From positions 1 to 59,184 of the forward strand of contig NZ_CAJXYK010000040.1 of NCBI RefSeq assembly GCF_913063425.1: a stretch of 59,184 bases of DNA, written 5' to 3'. The position numbers and the translations under genes were made by a program. Origin of the DNA: an uncultured Thiohalocapsa sp. GTDB lineage: Bacteria; Pseudomonadota; Gammaproteobacteria; Chromatiales; Chromatiaceae. Shown here piece after piece: positions 1 to 10,952 of the stretch; within the stretch, counting starts at the first letter, position 1, and the number at the start of each line of letters is the position of its first letter. Under the pieces are notes generated by a model. That model saw only the letters and a program-made list of their open reading frames with translations, had not been told where the DNA came from and ran no database searches.

Positions 1-478
1 GTGACTGCCGCGAACAGGCCGCCTCTTCCGGCAAGCCGCTGCCTGTACTGAGGTGACATGGATGGGCATTGCGCGTTAAGCATCTCAACGGAAAGGCTTT
101 TCTGTGCGTCCGCCGGCTTGAGCTCACGCGTCGGCAGTTTTTTACACATTGCTCGTCACGTACTCGTACCCCGAAGATGCAGCGAACCACGTGCAAGGGG
201 GGCCGCCGCTGACCCAGGATGAGCAGACCAGGGTGCGCATGGGGTACAAACCTACGTGTATGCTCGGGGCAATCATACTCGAACGAGTGGGCGTCCTTCC
301 AGGCGCCGTTGTCCCAGGCGCAGTTGTCGCGGGCACGCGGTTTTTGACGACACCTCCGGAGGCGATGCGTGCCGCCTGTCTTCGGGATGGGCGGTTGGGC
401 CGCGTGTTCTGGAGCGGTCTGGACGCACCGGAGCCGTACGAGGGACAGTCCTGCCGCGACCCGGGCCTCGCAGGCGCC
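1..478. other. Left-edge region with no recognised gene
   Basis: Open frames exist here but none gives a protein I recognise, and those that look long run straight into the REP array that follows, where the open frames come from the repeats. The first 60 bases may hold the tail of a gene that begins outside the window, but this cannot be shown. Confidence 0.4.
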
Positions 479-820
479 TGTCGCGGCCAGAGGCCGCTCC
501 CACAGCGCGCTGGCTCTGTGGGAGGGGCATTCCTGCCGCGACTCGGGCTTCGCACGCGGCTGTCGCGGCCAGAGGCCGCTCCCACAGCGCGCGGGCGCTG
601 TGGGAGCGGCATTCCTGCCGCGACTCGACCTCGCACGCGGCTGTCGCGGCCAGAGGCCGCTCCCACAGCGCACGGGCTCTGTGGGAGCGGCATTCCTGCC
701 GCGACTTCGGCATCGCACGCGGCTGTCGCGGCCAGAGGCCGCTCCCACAGCGCGCGGGCTCTGTGGGAGCGGCATTCCTGCCGCGACTTCGGCATCGCAC
801 GCGGCTGTCGCGCGACCTGA
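479..820. repeat. REP/BIME array A (four units)
   Basis: Four units of about 81 bp. Each has two facing imperfect palindromes, one starting TCGCGGCCAGAGGCCGCTCC and one starting GTGGGAGCGGCATTCCTGCC. The two halves are near reverse complements, so each unit can form a long cruciform or RNA hairpin. The same element recurs as larger arrays around the transposase at about 11 kb and as single pairs elsewhere in the window. Apparent proteins across this stretch are repeat translations. Confidence 0.9.
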
Positions 821-836
821 GCACAGGATTGGAGAC

Positions 837-1205
837 ATGCACATCCATCACCACGGCGCCGGCAACGGCGTCACCAGCTCCTGCCACCAACTGACGCTGG
901 ATGCCGGCCGCGCGCTGCTCATCGACTGCGGGTTGTTTCAGGGCGACGAGGCGGGGCCGGTCGGCGCGCGCCGGGCAGCTCGAGATCGGCTTTGCGGTGG
1001 CGCCCATCACGGCGCTGATTGTCACCAACGTGCACATCGAGCACGTCGAGCGCCTGCCATAGCTGCCGGCGGCCGGCTACCGCGGGCTGATCCTATGCAG
1101 CCCGGCGTCGGCGGCGCTGCTGGCGCTGGTGCTGAAGGACCCGCTGGAGATGGGCTTTACGGGCAACGGGCGGCCGATAGAGCAGGTCCTCGCCGTCCAC
1201 GCCGG
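837..1205 (+). pseudogene. Degraded 5' fragment of an MBL-fold hydrolase
   Basis: The first ~120 codons resemble the intact metallo-beta-lactamase gene at 4570-5967: both start with a His-His-containing segment and share the GVTxSCHQLTLD stretch. This copy has a frameshift near 960 and an in-frame TAG near 1062. Its metal motif has decayed (the intact copy reads HVHIDH, here NVHIEH). It stops resembling the parent near 1205, so it is a non-functional partial duplicate. Confidence 0.75.
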
Positions 1206-1320
1206 CGCTTACTTGACTCGGGCTTCGGCACCCAGCGTGCACGCATGACGCAATGGGGTACACTCGACCCCAGGACGTGTTGCGCTGACGGACATGCCGA
1301 GCCGTCGCAGGATCTGCATC

Positions 1321-1685
1321 ATGCTGCATGAGCGTTTCGAGGCGATCCTCGCGGCCCTGAAGTCGGCATGCGTTGAGCACTACGGCGACCGACTGGTCAG
1401 CGCCGCCGTGTTCCGGTCGGTGGCGCGCGGCACGATGCGTCCGGATTCTGACATCGACCTGCTGCTGGTGGTGGGCGGTCTCCCGCGGGGCCGGATGCCG
1501 CGGGTCGGAACGTTTGACGCGGTCGAGTCCAGGCTCTGCGTACGCACCGCGAAAACGGCGGCCAGATGCTGGTCCCGGTCCTGGCACAGCTTGGCTGTGT
1601 ACGCCGGACCGCAGTCCTGACACGGCTTGTTCTCCGTGAGACGCCGTTCTATTCTGACCACATCGTCACGCTTCAGGATGCCCTC
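1321..1685 (+). pseudogene. Frameshifted MNT-type nucleotidyltransferase
   Basis: The reading frame from ATG 1321 encodes a minimal nucleotidyltransferase N-terminus with SVARG followed by DSDIDLL, the two-Asp metal-binding signature of MNT/KNTase-fold proteins. The usual FGS before the motif reads FRS. The frame ends at 1620 after 99 residues. From about 1551 a different frame continues with a plausible domain (ENGGQMLVPVLAQ onward) up to the next gene, so one frameshift near 1530-1550 seems to have split the gene. MNT proteins usually pair with HEPN partners; none is visible here. A sequencing indel is the alternative. Confidence 0.5.
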
Positions 1686-1916
1686 ATGCGCCAAGTGCAG
1701 ATAGCAGAAGCCAAGGCAGAACTCTCCGGATTGCTCGCCGCCGTCGAAGCGGGCGAGACGGTCGCCATCATGCGCCGCGGCCGAGTCGTTGCCAGATTGG
1801 TGCCGGAGGCGCAGATCATGGCGGCGGAGGCCTTCCGGCCGCTGTGGCAAACAGCCGGCGAGATCGACCTGGTCGCGCCTGATGATCGCCCGCCCGAAGC
1901 CGCGACCACGCTTTAG
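1686..1916 (+). CDS. Phd/YefM-family antitoxin
   Basis: This 76-residue protein has the N-terminal fold typical of Phd/YefM antitoxins: a short strand (RQVQIAEAK), a helix (AELSGLLAAVEAGE), then TVAIMRRGRVVARLVP. That part binds operator DNA, while the variable C-terminus is expected to wrap the toxin. It ends one base before the VapC-like toxin gene begins at 1918, the normal arrangement of a type II toxin-antitoxin operon. The antitoxin frame is intact although its toxin is interrupted. Such modules usually autoregulate their promoter; no operator was identified here. Confidence 0.8.
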   Translation: MRQVQIAEAKAELSGLLAAVEAGETVAIMRRGRVVARLVPEAQIMAAEAFRPLWQTAGEIDLVAPDDRPPEAATTL

Positions 1917-1917
1917 T

Positions 1918-2313
1918 ATGCGCTGGCTGCTCGACACCAACATCTTCATCGCTGCCATGAAGGGCGCCGATGCAGTGCGCCCAAGGCTGGAGCAAACGCC
2001 GCTGAGTGCCATCGTGCTCTCGCCCGTTGTCTTGGGCGAGCTTGAAGTGGGTGTGGCAAAGAGTGCCTAGCGGGAGCGCAACGCGGCTCGCCTGGCGAAA
2101 CTGGTCGAGAGGATCGAAGTGGCGCCACTGGACGGCCGGGTCAGCCGAACGTACGCGCAGGTCCGAGCCCACCTGGAGCGCCTCGGTACCCCGATCGGCG
2201 CCAATGATTTTTGGATCGCCGCGCAGGGTCTCGCGTTGGGCGCGGTCGTCGTGACGGACAACCTCGCCGAGTTTACGCGCGTCCCGGGCCTGATCACGGA
2301 GAATTGGCTGTAA
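1918..2313 (+). pseudogene. vapC: VapC-like PIN toxin with internal amber stop
   Basis: The frame from ATG 1918 to TAA 2313 carries all four acidic PIN-domain positions: Asp6 (LLDTN), Glu41 (LGELEVG), Asp97 (GANDFWIA) and Asp114 (VVTDN). One in-frame TAG at 2068-2070 replaces codon 51; it is a single base change from a Tyr codon. Downstream of it the frame is fully preserved for another 80 codons. PIN toxins are Mg-dependent RNases, usually cutting tRNA or rRNA. As read, only a 50-residue fragment lacking two catalytic acids would be made. It could be recent inactivation, suppression or a base error. Confidence 0.75.
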
Positions 2314-2363
2314 CCCCGCCTGCGACCTGGAAGGCCAAGGCCCGAGAGCGCCGCGCGATCACG

Positions 2364-2462
2364 AGGGGAGCATCCAAGCGCATCCACCACCGCTTCGGCG
2401 TCGGCGGCGTCACCGGCTCCTGCCACCAGCTGCCGCTGGACGACTGCCGCGCTGCGCGCATC
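2364..2462 (+). pseudogene. Second short 5' fragment of the MBL-fold gene
   Basis: About 33 codons match the start of the intact MBL gene at 4570, including GVTGSCHQL, with substitutions throughout and no proper start codon. The match ends exactly where the module at 2463 begins, so the module either inserted into, or recombined with, an older copy. Confidence 0.65.
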
Positions 2463-2660
2463 GAATTGCGGGGACGGTAAACTTAATTGGCCGGTCTGGA
2501 TGCCGCTTGCGGAGCCGTCCACTCCTTGGAAGACGTGGTGGACTGCGCTTCGCCTGTCCACTCTCCGGGCTGCGGGCCTGCGTTGCATGGGCTTCGGCGT
2601 TGTGCTCGGGCTGCGGTGACCACTTTTGAGGTCATTGCGGGCAAGCCTCCCCCTGTATCA
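2463..2660. repeat. ~200-bp duplicated module, copy A
   Basis: This begins with GAATTGCGGGGACGGTAA and is nearly identical to 4324-4545, sharing a GC-rich body with the phrase gccgcttgcggagccgtcc and a tail with ttttgaggtcattgcgggc. Copy B carries an extra ~14-bp internal direct repeat. Both copies abut truncated genes at their left end: an MBL fragment here, an Rpn fragment at copy B. No coding potential was recognised. It behaves like a small non-autonomous mobile element or recombination hot spot. Confidence 0.7.
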
Positions 2661-2708
2661 GGCTGGTTGTCGCGGCAGGGATGGCGCTCCCAAGTCCGGC
2701 CCGTGCTC

Positions 2709-2777
2709 TGTGGGAGCGGCATCCTTGCCGCGACGCGGACCTCGGCGCTGGCTGTCGCGGCCGGAGGCCGCTCCCAC
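2709..2777. repeat. REP inverted pair
   Basis: A single facing pair of the REP element of array A, just downstream of the stop of the Rpn-like gene on the opposite strand. It could act as a transcript-stabilising or terminating hairpin for that gene. The pair is duplicated together with the gene's 3' end at 3888-3955. Confidence 0.8.
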
Positions 2778-2796
2778 GATCTGGATGATCGGAAGC

Positions 2797-3783
2797 TCAG
2801 TGCTCGTCGAAGACCTCGGCGAGGCTGGCTGCATCGAGCAGGCGCTTGGCCCAGCGCTCAAGCTGGGCGGCGTCGGCCTGCTCCAGGCGCGCGCGGGTGT
2901 CCTCGCTGAGCGGGCCGAAGCGTTGGGATAAGAGCATCACAAGCAGGGCGGCCTCGCCTTCTTGCTTGCCTTCCTGCTTGCCTTCCTGCTTGCCAGCGAG
3001 TTGGCCTTCCTCCCAGCCGATGCGGCGGCCGATGCGTTCGACACTGGTGATGTAGCGCATTGTCTGGGCTCCTTCGAGGGCTTGGATGTCTTGCCACAGC
3101 TGCTGAGCCAGATTCTCCGGCAGGCGCATCATCCAGTCCAGCACCGCGAACAGGTCCAACACGCGCTGGCGTGTCCAGCCGTGGCGATAGAGCAACTGCA
3201 CCAGCCGGCGCTTGAAGCGGTAGCGGGCGTTAGGGTCCTCGCGCGTGCGGGCAGTGTAGAGATGTGCGGCGGTGACAAGCGCGAAGGGGTTGGAATCACG
3301 CTCCAGTTGGTGGAGCCGATCAGTGAAGTCGAGCAGCTTCACGACCGGGAAGCGGAATTGGTGCGTGCAGCCCAGTTGCTCCAGGTCGAAGCCGGCGGGC
3401 TTCCACTCGGGGCTCAGGTCGGCGAGGATCGCAAGGCTGGCGATGGGTTGGTCGTAGCGGTCGTAGAGTCGGTAGTTGTAGGTGAACATGCGCTTGGCGA
3501 AGTCCGCATCGCGCTGGCCTTGGACTTCGATGTGGATGTAGACCCACTGCTCGGCGCCGTCCCGGCGCGTGACCCGCACCAGGGCATCGGCGTCGCGTTT
3601 GCCGAGCTCGGCGTCGCGGACCACCTGACGCAGCTCGGTATCCAGAAAGCTGTGCTCGTGGGTCCAGTCGATGCGGGCATGAGCACCGGGGAAGTAGAAC
3701 GCCATCAGCTCCGGGAAGGCATGGGCCAGCATGGTCTTCCACGGGTTGTCGTAGTCGTCTGCCGGTGTTTCGGGCTCGGTCAT
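2797..3783 (-). CDS. Rpn/PD-(D/E)XK-type nuclease family protein (DUF4351 C-terminus)
   Basis: The 328-residue protein starts MTEPETP at 3783. Residues ~10-240 resemble the Rpn/transposase_31 nuclease family: NPWKTMLAHAFPELMAFYFP, then DTELRQVVRDAELGKRDADALVRV and YIHIEVQGQRDADFAKRM, where Asp, Glu and Gln of the IHIEVQ strand look like a PD-(D/E)XK core. A Gly-Lys-Gln-Glu triple repeat linker follows, and the C-terminal ~55 residues (LLSQRFGPLSEDTRARLEQAD to LLDAASLAEVF) match DUF4351. Relatives promote RecA-independent recombination in E. coli, or are simply annotated as cytosolic proteins. The gene lies in a scrap-rich accessory region, and its 3' part is duplicated at 3975-4323. Confidence 0.75.
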   Translation of the reverse strand: MTEPETPADDYDNPWKTMLAHAFPELMAFYFPGAHARIDWTHEHSFLDTELRQVVRDAELGKRDADALVRVTRRDGAEQWVYIHIEVQGQRDADFAKRMFTYNYRLYDRYDQPIASLAILADLSPEWKPAGFDLEQLGCTHQFRFPVVKLLDFTDRLHQLERDSNPFALVTAAHLYTARTREDPNARYRFKRRLVQLLYRHGWTRQRVLDLFAVLDWMMRLPENLAQQLWQDIQALEGAQTMRYITSVERIGRRIGWEEGQLAGKQEGKQEGKQEGEAALLVMLLSQRFGPLSEDTRARLEQADAAQLERWAKRLLDAASLAEVFDEH

Positions 3784-3887
3784 CGGGCTCGATGTCGGAC
3801 CGTGCTGGGGCGAGAGGCGCACTATCGTACACGCCAATAGGCTCGGCGTCTTGGCAGGGAGGCCGCCGCCACGGCTCGGAACGGGTC

Positions 3888-3955
3888 GTGGGAGCGGTAT
3901 TCTTGCCGCGACGCGGGCCTCAGTGCTGGCTGTCGCGGCCGGAGGCCGCTCCCAC
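3888..3955. repeat. REP inverted pair (duplicate)
   Basis: This is the same REP pair as at 2709-2777, in the same position relative to the truncated Rpn copy that follows. It shows that the duplicated segment includes the hairpin plus the gene end, about 435 bp in all. Confidence 0.75.
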
Positions 3956-3974
3956 GATCTGGATGATCGGGAGC

Positions 3975-4323
3975 TCAGTGCTCGTCGAAGACCTCGGCGA
4001 GGCTGGCTGCATCTAGCAGGCGCTTGGCCCAGCGCTCGAGCTGGGCGGCGTCGGCCTGCTCCAGGTGCGCGCGGGTGTCCTCGCTGAGCGGGCCGAAGCG
4101 TTGGGATAAGAGCATCGCAAGCAGGGCGACCTCGCCTTCCTGCTTGCCTTCCTGCTTGCCAGCGAGTTGGCCTTCCTCCCAGCCGATGCGACGGCCGATG
4201 CGTTCCACACTGGTGATGTAGCGCATTGTCTGGGCTCCTTCGAGGGCTTGAATGTCTTGCCAAAGCTGCTGCTCCAGATTCTCCGGCAGGCGCATCATCC
4301 AGTCCAGCACCGCGAACAGGTCC
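3975..4323 (-). pseudogene. Duplicated C-terminal fragment of the Rpn-like gene
   Basis: The last ~115 codons of the gene at 2797-3783 recur here at very high identity, including the DUF4351 region and the stop. The GKQE linker has two repeats instead of three. The 5' end is cut at the first base of the module at 4324. An internal ATG would allow a 111-residue product (3975-4310), but the nuclease core is missing, so this is a relic of segmental duplication. Confidence 0.8.
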
Positions 4324-4545
4324 GAATTGCGGGGACGGTAACCTTAATTGGACGGTCTGGATGCCGCTTGCGGAGCCGTCCACTCCTTCGAAGACGTGGT
4401 GGACTGCGCTTCGCTTGTCCACCCAACGCTTCGCTTGTCCACTCTCCGGGCTGCGGGCCTGCGTTGTATTGGCTTCGGCGTTGTGCTCGGGCTGCGGTGT
4501 ACACTTTTGAGGTCATTGCGGGCAACGCTGCCGCTGTCTCAGGTT
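4324..4545. repeat. ~200-bp duplicated module, copy B
   Basis: Second copy of the module at 2463-2660. It separates the truncated Rpn fragment from the intact MBL gene and ends about 25 bp before that gene's ATG, so it may contribute its promoter. An internal direct repeat (ccaacgcttcgcttgtcca) is specific to this copy. Confidence 0.7.
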
Positions 4546-4569
4546 GTGAGCGGAAGTGGAATTGAGATC

Positions 4570-5967
4570 ATGCAGATTCTCCACCACGGCGCCGTCGACG
4601 GCGTCACCGGCTCCTGCCATCAGCTGACGCTGGATGACGGGCGCGCTGTGCTCGTCGACTGCGGGCTGTTTCAGGGTGCCGAAGCCGGGCCGGACGGCGC
4701 CCGGGCGGAGCAGTTGGAGATCGGCTTTGCGGTCGAGCCCATCGCGGCGCTGGTGGTGACGCATGTGCACATCGACCATGTGGGCCGATTGCCGTACCTG
4801 CTGGCGGCGGGCTACCGGGGGCCCATCCTGTGCAGCCCGGCGTCGGCAGAGCTGCTGCCGTTGGTGCTGGAGGATGCCCTGAAGGTGGGCTTCACGCGCA
4901 ACCGCCAGCTCATCGAGCAGGTGCTGGAGGTGCTGCGCGCGCGCATCGTTGCCGTGCCCTATGGACAGTGGGTGGACCTGTCGGGCAAGCCGATGCCGGG
5001 GGACGGCGGCGATGGGCAGGTGCGGCTGCAGCCGGCGGGGCACATCCTGGGCTCCGCCTATGTGGAGTGCCAGGCCGATGGCCGGCGTGTGGTGTTCTCC
5101 GGTGACCTGGGCGCGCCGGACACGCCGCTGCTGCCGGCGCCTGCGTCACCCGAGCGCGCCGACGTGCTGGTGCTGGAGAGCACCTACGGCGACCGCCGTC
5201 ACGAGGACCGCACCACCCGCACCGAGCGCCTGCGGGAGGTGATGGAGCACGCCCTGCGCGACGGCGGCACGGTGCTGATCCCGGCCTTCAGCATCGGGCG
5301 CACCCAGGAGCTGCTGTATGAGCTGGAGGCGCTGTTCCATGCCCACGGCGACGAGGGCGACATGCCCCGCGCGGCCTGGCAACGCCTTCAGGTGGTGCTG
5401 GACTCACCCCTGGCGGCGGATTTCACCGCCGGTTACCGGCGGCTGCGCGACCACTGGGACGCGGAGGCCCTGCGGCGCGTGCAGCAGGGCCGCCACCCGC
5501 TCGCGTTCGAGCAGCTGGTCACCGTGGACGGCCACGACGACCACCTGCGCATGGTCAACTACCTGGCCCACAGCCGCCAGCCGGCGGTGGTGATCGCCGC
5601 CAGCGGCATGTGTGCGGGCGGCCGGGTGGTGAACTACCTGAAGGCCCTGCTCGGCGACCCGCGCCACGATGTGCTCTTCGTCGGCTACCAGGCGGCGGGC
5701 ACGCCGGGGCGCGACATCCAGCGCTACGGGCCCCGCGGCGGCTATGTGGTTCTGGACGGGGAGCGTTACGACATCCGTGCCCGGGTGCAGACCATCGGCG
5801 GCTACTCGGCGCATCACGATCAGCAGCACCTGATGGACTTCGTCACCGGGATTCCGAGCGCGCCCGGGGAGATTCGCCTGGTGCACGGCGACGACGGCGC
5901 CAAGGCCGAGCTTGCCTCCAGATTGCGGGCAGCGCTGCCGCAGAGCCGGGTCTTGGTGCCGGGCTGA
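4570..5967 (+). CDS. MBL-fold / beta-CASP metallohydrolase with RMMBL domain
   Basis: This 465-residue protein has the order of the beta-CASP RNase family (CPSF73/RNase J-like and YSH1-type proteins). It has an N-terminal metallo-beta-lactamase core with VTHVHIDHVGRLPYL (the HxHxDH zinc motif), then PAGHILGSAYVE and VFSGDLG. A beta-CASP insert follows with LESTYGDR and PAFSIGRTQELLYEL, and a C-terminal RMMBL region ends with FVGYQAAGTPGR and SAHHDQQHLMDF. It should be a zinc-dependent RNA or nucleic acid hydrolase. Start ATG 4570 is chosen because the homologous N-terminus MQILHHGA begins there. Two partial copies of its 5' end lie upstream, so the gene has duplicated repeatedly in this region. 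Confidence 0.85.
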   Translation: MQILHHGAVDGVTGSCHQLTLDDGRAVLVDCGLFQGAEAGPDGARAEQLEIGFAVEPIAALVVTHVHIDHVGRLPYLLAAGYRGPILCSPASAELLPLVLEDALKVGFTRNRQLIEQVLEVLRARIVAVPYGQWVDLSGKPMPGDGGDGQVRLQPAGHILGSAYVECQADGRRVVFSGDLGAPDTPLLPAPASPERADVLVLESTYGDRRHEDRTTRTERLREVMEHALRDGGTVLIPAFSIGRTQELLYELEALFHAHGDEGDMPRAAWQRLQVVLDSPLAADFTAGYRRLRDHWDAEALRRVQQGRHPLAFEQLVTVDGHDDHLRMVNYLAHSRQPAVVIAASGMCAGGRVVNYLKALLGDPRHDVLFVGYQAAGTPGRDIQRYGPRGGYVVLDGERYDIRARVQTIGGYSAHHDQQHLMDFVTGIPSAPGEIRLVHGDDGAKAELASRLRAALPQSRVLVPG

Positions 5968-5984
5968 GCGGGCTGCGCATGCGC

Positions 5985-6053
5985 TGTGGGAGCGGCATTC
6001 CTGCCGCGACTTGATCCTGCTCGCGGCTGTCGCGGCCGGAGGCCGCGCCCACA
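5985..6053. repeat. REP inverted pair
   Basis: Facing REP halves 17 bp after the stop of the MBL gene, placed to form a transcript-end hairpin. Confidence 0.8.
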
Positions 6054-6070
6054 GCGCGCGGGCTTTGGCC

Positions 6071-6096
6071 TAATTGCGGGGACGGTATATTGAATT
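6071..6096. repeat. Copy of the GGGGACGGTATACTTAA motif family
   Basis: Begins TAATTGCGGGGACGGTATAT and is related to the left ends of the modules at 2463 and 4324 and to copies at 13386-13437 and 52309-52376. Here it precedes a truncated DUF29 gene. Confidence 0.55.
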
Positions 6097-6136
6097 AATC
6101 CGCATCGGCCGACCACGTCTGGTGGATGCGCTGCGG

Positions 6137-6388
6137 TTAGGAATGGTTCAAAAACAACTGAAACGGAGGAGCTGTAGGGTGCGTCAGCTGGTACTCCCAC
6201 TTCAGCAGATGGCCGAGCAGTATGTTGAGCCGGCTGCCAAGCTCTTGGTGATCGCGACGAGCCAGGTTCTCCAGCTCCTCGGTCAGATGCTCGACATCGA
6301 TGTCCTGACAGCGACGCGCCTTGGGCAGCTCAGCGGTCTGCCGAGTCCAGGCATGGATATCGTGCTGGTACAGGTTGATCGTGGTCAT
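6137..6388 (-). pseudogene. DUF29 protein, truncated to its N-terminal half
   Basis: The 83-residue frame (start 6388) matches the N-terminus of DUF29 proteins: LYQHDIHAWTRQTAELPKAR, then IDVEHLTEELENLARRDHQELGSRLNILLGHLLKWEYQ. Full-length family members are roughly 140-150 residues and end with a CPYTxEQVLxPxFxP motif, which is absent here. The frame ends in unrelated residues just before the repeat motif at 6071. The family's function is unknown. Confidence 0.65.
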
Positions 6389-6704
6389 GTCTGTAGGCGC
6401 AAGCTGTAGGGTGCCGATGGGGCGGCGTTGGCGACGACGGCACGTTGCCCCACCACGTCAGCATCGACCACCACCGGATCGGGTTCCGGGCGCTCGGGCG
6501 CCCGCGCGGGTCCGACTCTGCTCTGTCGGCTTCGAAATCAGTGATCTCCTCTTCGCCCTACAGTCATTCAGCAAGGGGCAGATGTCTCGCCTACATTGGC
6601 ACAGAGGGCCGGAGCTGCTCGCCGCGCTCGACCGGACGCTGGCCTATGCGAAGGATCGGATCGGCTTACACGTGGCCGCAGGTCGGCGGTGAGGACTCCT
6701 GGCA
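6389..6704. other. Intergenic, no confident gene
   Basis: A 36-codon frame (6582-6692, starting MSRLHWHRGPELLAALD) precedes the nucleotidyltransferase and could be a vestige of a partner protein, but nothing in it is diagnostic. No other gene or site is supported. Confidence 0.4.
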
Positions 6705-7016
6705 ATGAGACTCGATCCGGCAACGATTGCCCCGGTGTTGCAGGCGGTCCGGGAGAGCTTCGGCGACACTGCCCAGGTCTGGCTGTTCGGCTCCCGCACC
6801 GACGACGCCAAGCGCGGCGGGGATATCGACCTCTATATCGAAACCGACTTGGACCGGGATATCGTCACCCGGCGCTCGGACCTGTTGCGGAGGCTGGAGG
6901 CGATCTACGGCGAGCAGAAGATCGACCTCGCCATTCGGCCGCGCAGCCGCGCGCCACATCCGCTGCACGAGATTGCGCGTGAGCGGGGCATCCGGCTCAG
7001 CGATGCCGCGCGCTGA
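6705..7016 (+). CDS. MNT-type nucleotidyltransferase domain protein
   Basis: The 103-residue protein has the minimal nucleotidyltransferase signature WLFGSRTDDAKRGGDIDLYIE: the GS loop, then DxD for metal binding, with a third acidic residue in KIDLAI near residue 75. Such proteins are commonly the antitoxin half of HEPN-MNT modules, where they AMPylate or otherwise modify the HEPN RNase. No intact HEPN gene is adjacent; DUF29 fragments lie on both sides. It may be an orphan survivor of a decayed module. Confidence 0.75.
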   Translation: MRLDPATIAPVLQAVRESFGDTAQVWLFGSRTDDAKRGGDIDLYIETDLDRDIVTRRSDLLRRLEAIYGEQKIDLAIRPRSRAPHPLHEIARERGIRLSDAAR

Positions 7017-7082
7017 CACCCCGCGCTGATGTGGCAGCGGCATGCCTGCCGCGAGCGCGCGTAGACGCCGAAACGGATCCGG

Positions 7083-7263
7083 TTACTGGTCAGGCCCTCG
7101 CCCGATGCCGGGAAAGTAATCCGGATTAAGCACCTGCTCTGTGGTGTAAGGGCAGATAGCGGGCACCCGGACATCCGCGCGATGCAGATCGAACGTGCGC
7201 TGGGCTGCTCTGCGCGCCCGCTGCCATGCCTTGTCGAACAGCTCCGGCGCATGGTGCTTAGGT
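7083..7263 (-). pseudogene. DUF29 C-terminal fragment
   Basis: An open frame without its own start encodes ELFDKAWQRARRAAQRTF and then CPYTTEQVLNPDYFPG before TAA at 7083-7085. The CPYTxEQVLxPxxFP motif is the conserved DUF29 C-terminus. On the minus strand this piece lies upstream of the N-terminal piece at 6137-6388, with a plus-strand nucleotidyltransferase between them. They are therefore relics of two genes or of a rearrangement, not one simply interrupted gene. Confidence 0.55.
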
Positions 7264-7390
7264 TTGCTGGATCATCGTGGCACCTTTAAACCGCCCCGCT
7301 CGGCTCCGGGGACCTGTTCGGGAACGGCTGCGACGCTGTGTCTCCAGGCTGCACGTCAGCCGATGAGTCCGCCGGTCGGCGAGGCGGGCT

Positions 7391-7413
7391 GTGGCGGCCG
7401 CAGGCCGCTCCCA
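7391..7413. repeat. Half REP element at the 3' end of ppc
   Basis: A single palindromic half (gcggccgcaggccgctcccac) directly after the ppc stop on the minus strand; it could form a short hairpin at the transcript end. Confidence 0.55.
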
Positions 7414-7415
7414 CG

Positions 7416-10235
<2,820 letters not shown>

Positions 10236-10346
10236 GGTGCGGGTACTGCGGCGGGGGCCGAGCGGCGGCGCAGACGCGCTGCTCAGCGGGATGGGACCGC
10301 CAGTCTAACCCGGCACCCGAGGTGGGCAAAGGGCGGCGGCGCGTCG

Positions 10347-10859
10347 TGGGAGCGGCATTCCTGCCGCGACCCGCTCTCGCACACACCCGTCGCGGCCAGA
10401 GGCCGCTCCCACAGCGCGCACTGGCTCTGTGGGAGCGCCATTCCTGCCGCGACCCGCTCTCGCACACACCCGTCGCGGCCAGAGGCCGCTCCCACAGCGC
10501 ACTGGCTCTGTGGGAGCGGCATTCCTGCCGCGACCCGGCCCCACACACACCCGTCGCGGCCAGAGGCCGCTCCCACAGCGCACTGGCTCTGTGGGAGCGG
10601 CATTCCTGCCGCGAACCGGCCTCGCAGGCACCCGTCGCAGCCGCAGGCCGCTCCCACAGCGCACTGGCTCTGTGGGAGCGGCATTCCTGCCGCGACCCGG
10701 GCGCCGCACACACCCGTCGCGGCCAGAGGCCGCTCCCACAGCGTGCTGGCTCTGTGGGAGCGGCATTCCTGCCGCGACCCGGCCCCGCAGGCAGCCGTCG
10801 CGGCCGGAGGCCGCTCCCACAGCGCACTGGCTCTGTGGGAGCGGCATTCCTGCCGCGAC
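10347..10859. repeat. REP/BIME array E (seven units), upstream of the transposase
   Basis: Seven copies of the GTGGGAGCGGCATTCCTGCC half alternate with the TCGCGGCC-type half at a period of about 82 bp. The array lies between the start of ppc and the REP-associated transposase. The units are highly uniform, which suggests recent amplification or homogenisation. Long open frames across it on both strands are repeat translations. Confidence 0.95.
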
Positions 10860-10952
10860 CCAGGCCCCCGCCGACAGTCAGATCGCCGTGCATGGCTGCC
10901 GTACACAGGCTATCCTTGCCCCACATCGTGCTCGCATTGAAGGATCGACAAA

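Noticed and set aside
479-820. Long overlapping open frames with SHSARALWERHSCRD-type repeats on both strands
   Set aside because: They are translations of REP palindromes, appear in every frame and vary with unit number; no start signals or family similarity.
6582-6692. HEPN partner of the nucleotidyltransferase
   Set aside because: Only 36 codons with no HEPN RxxxxH motif.
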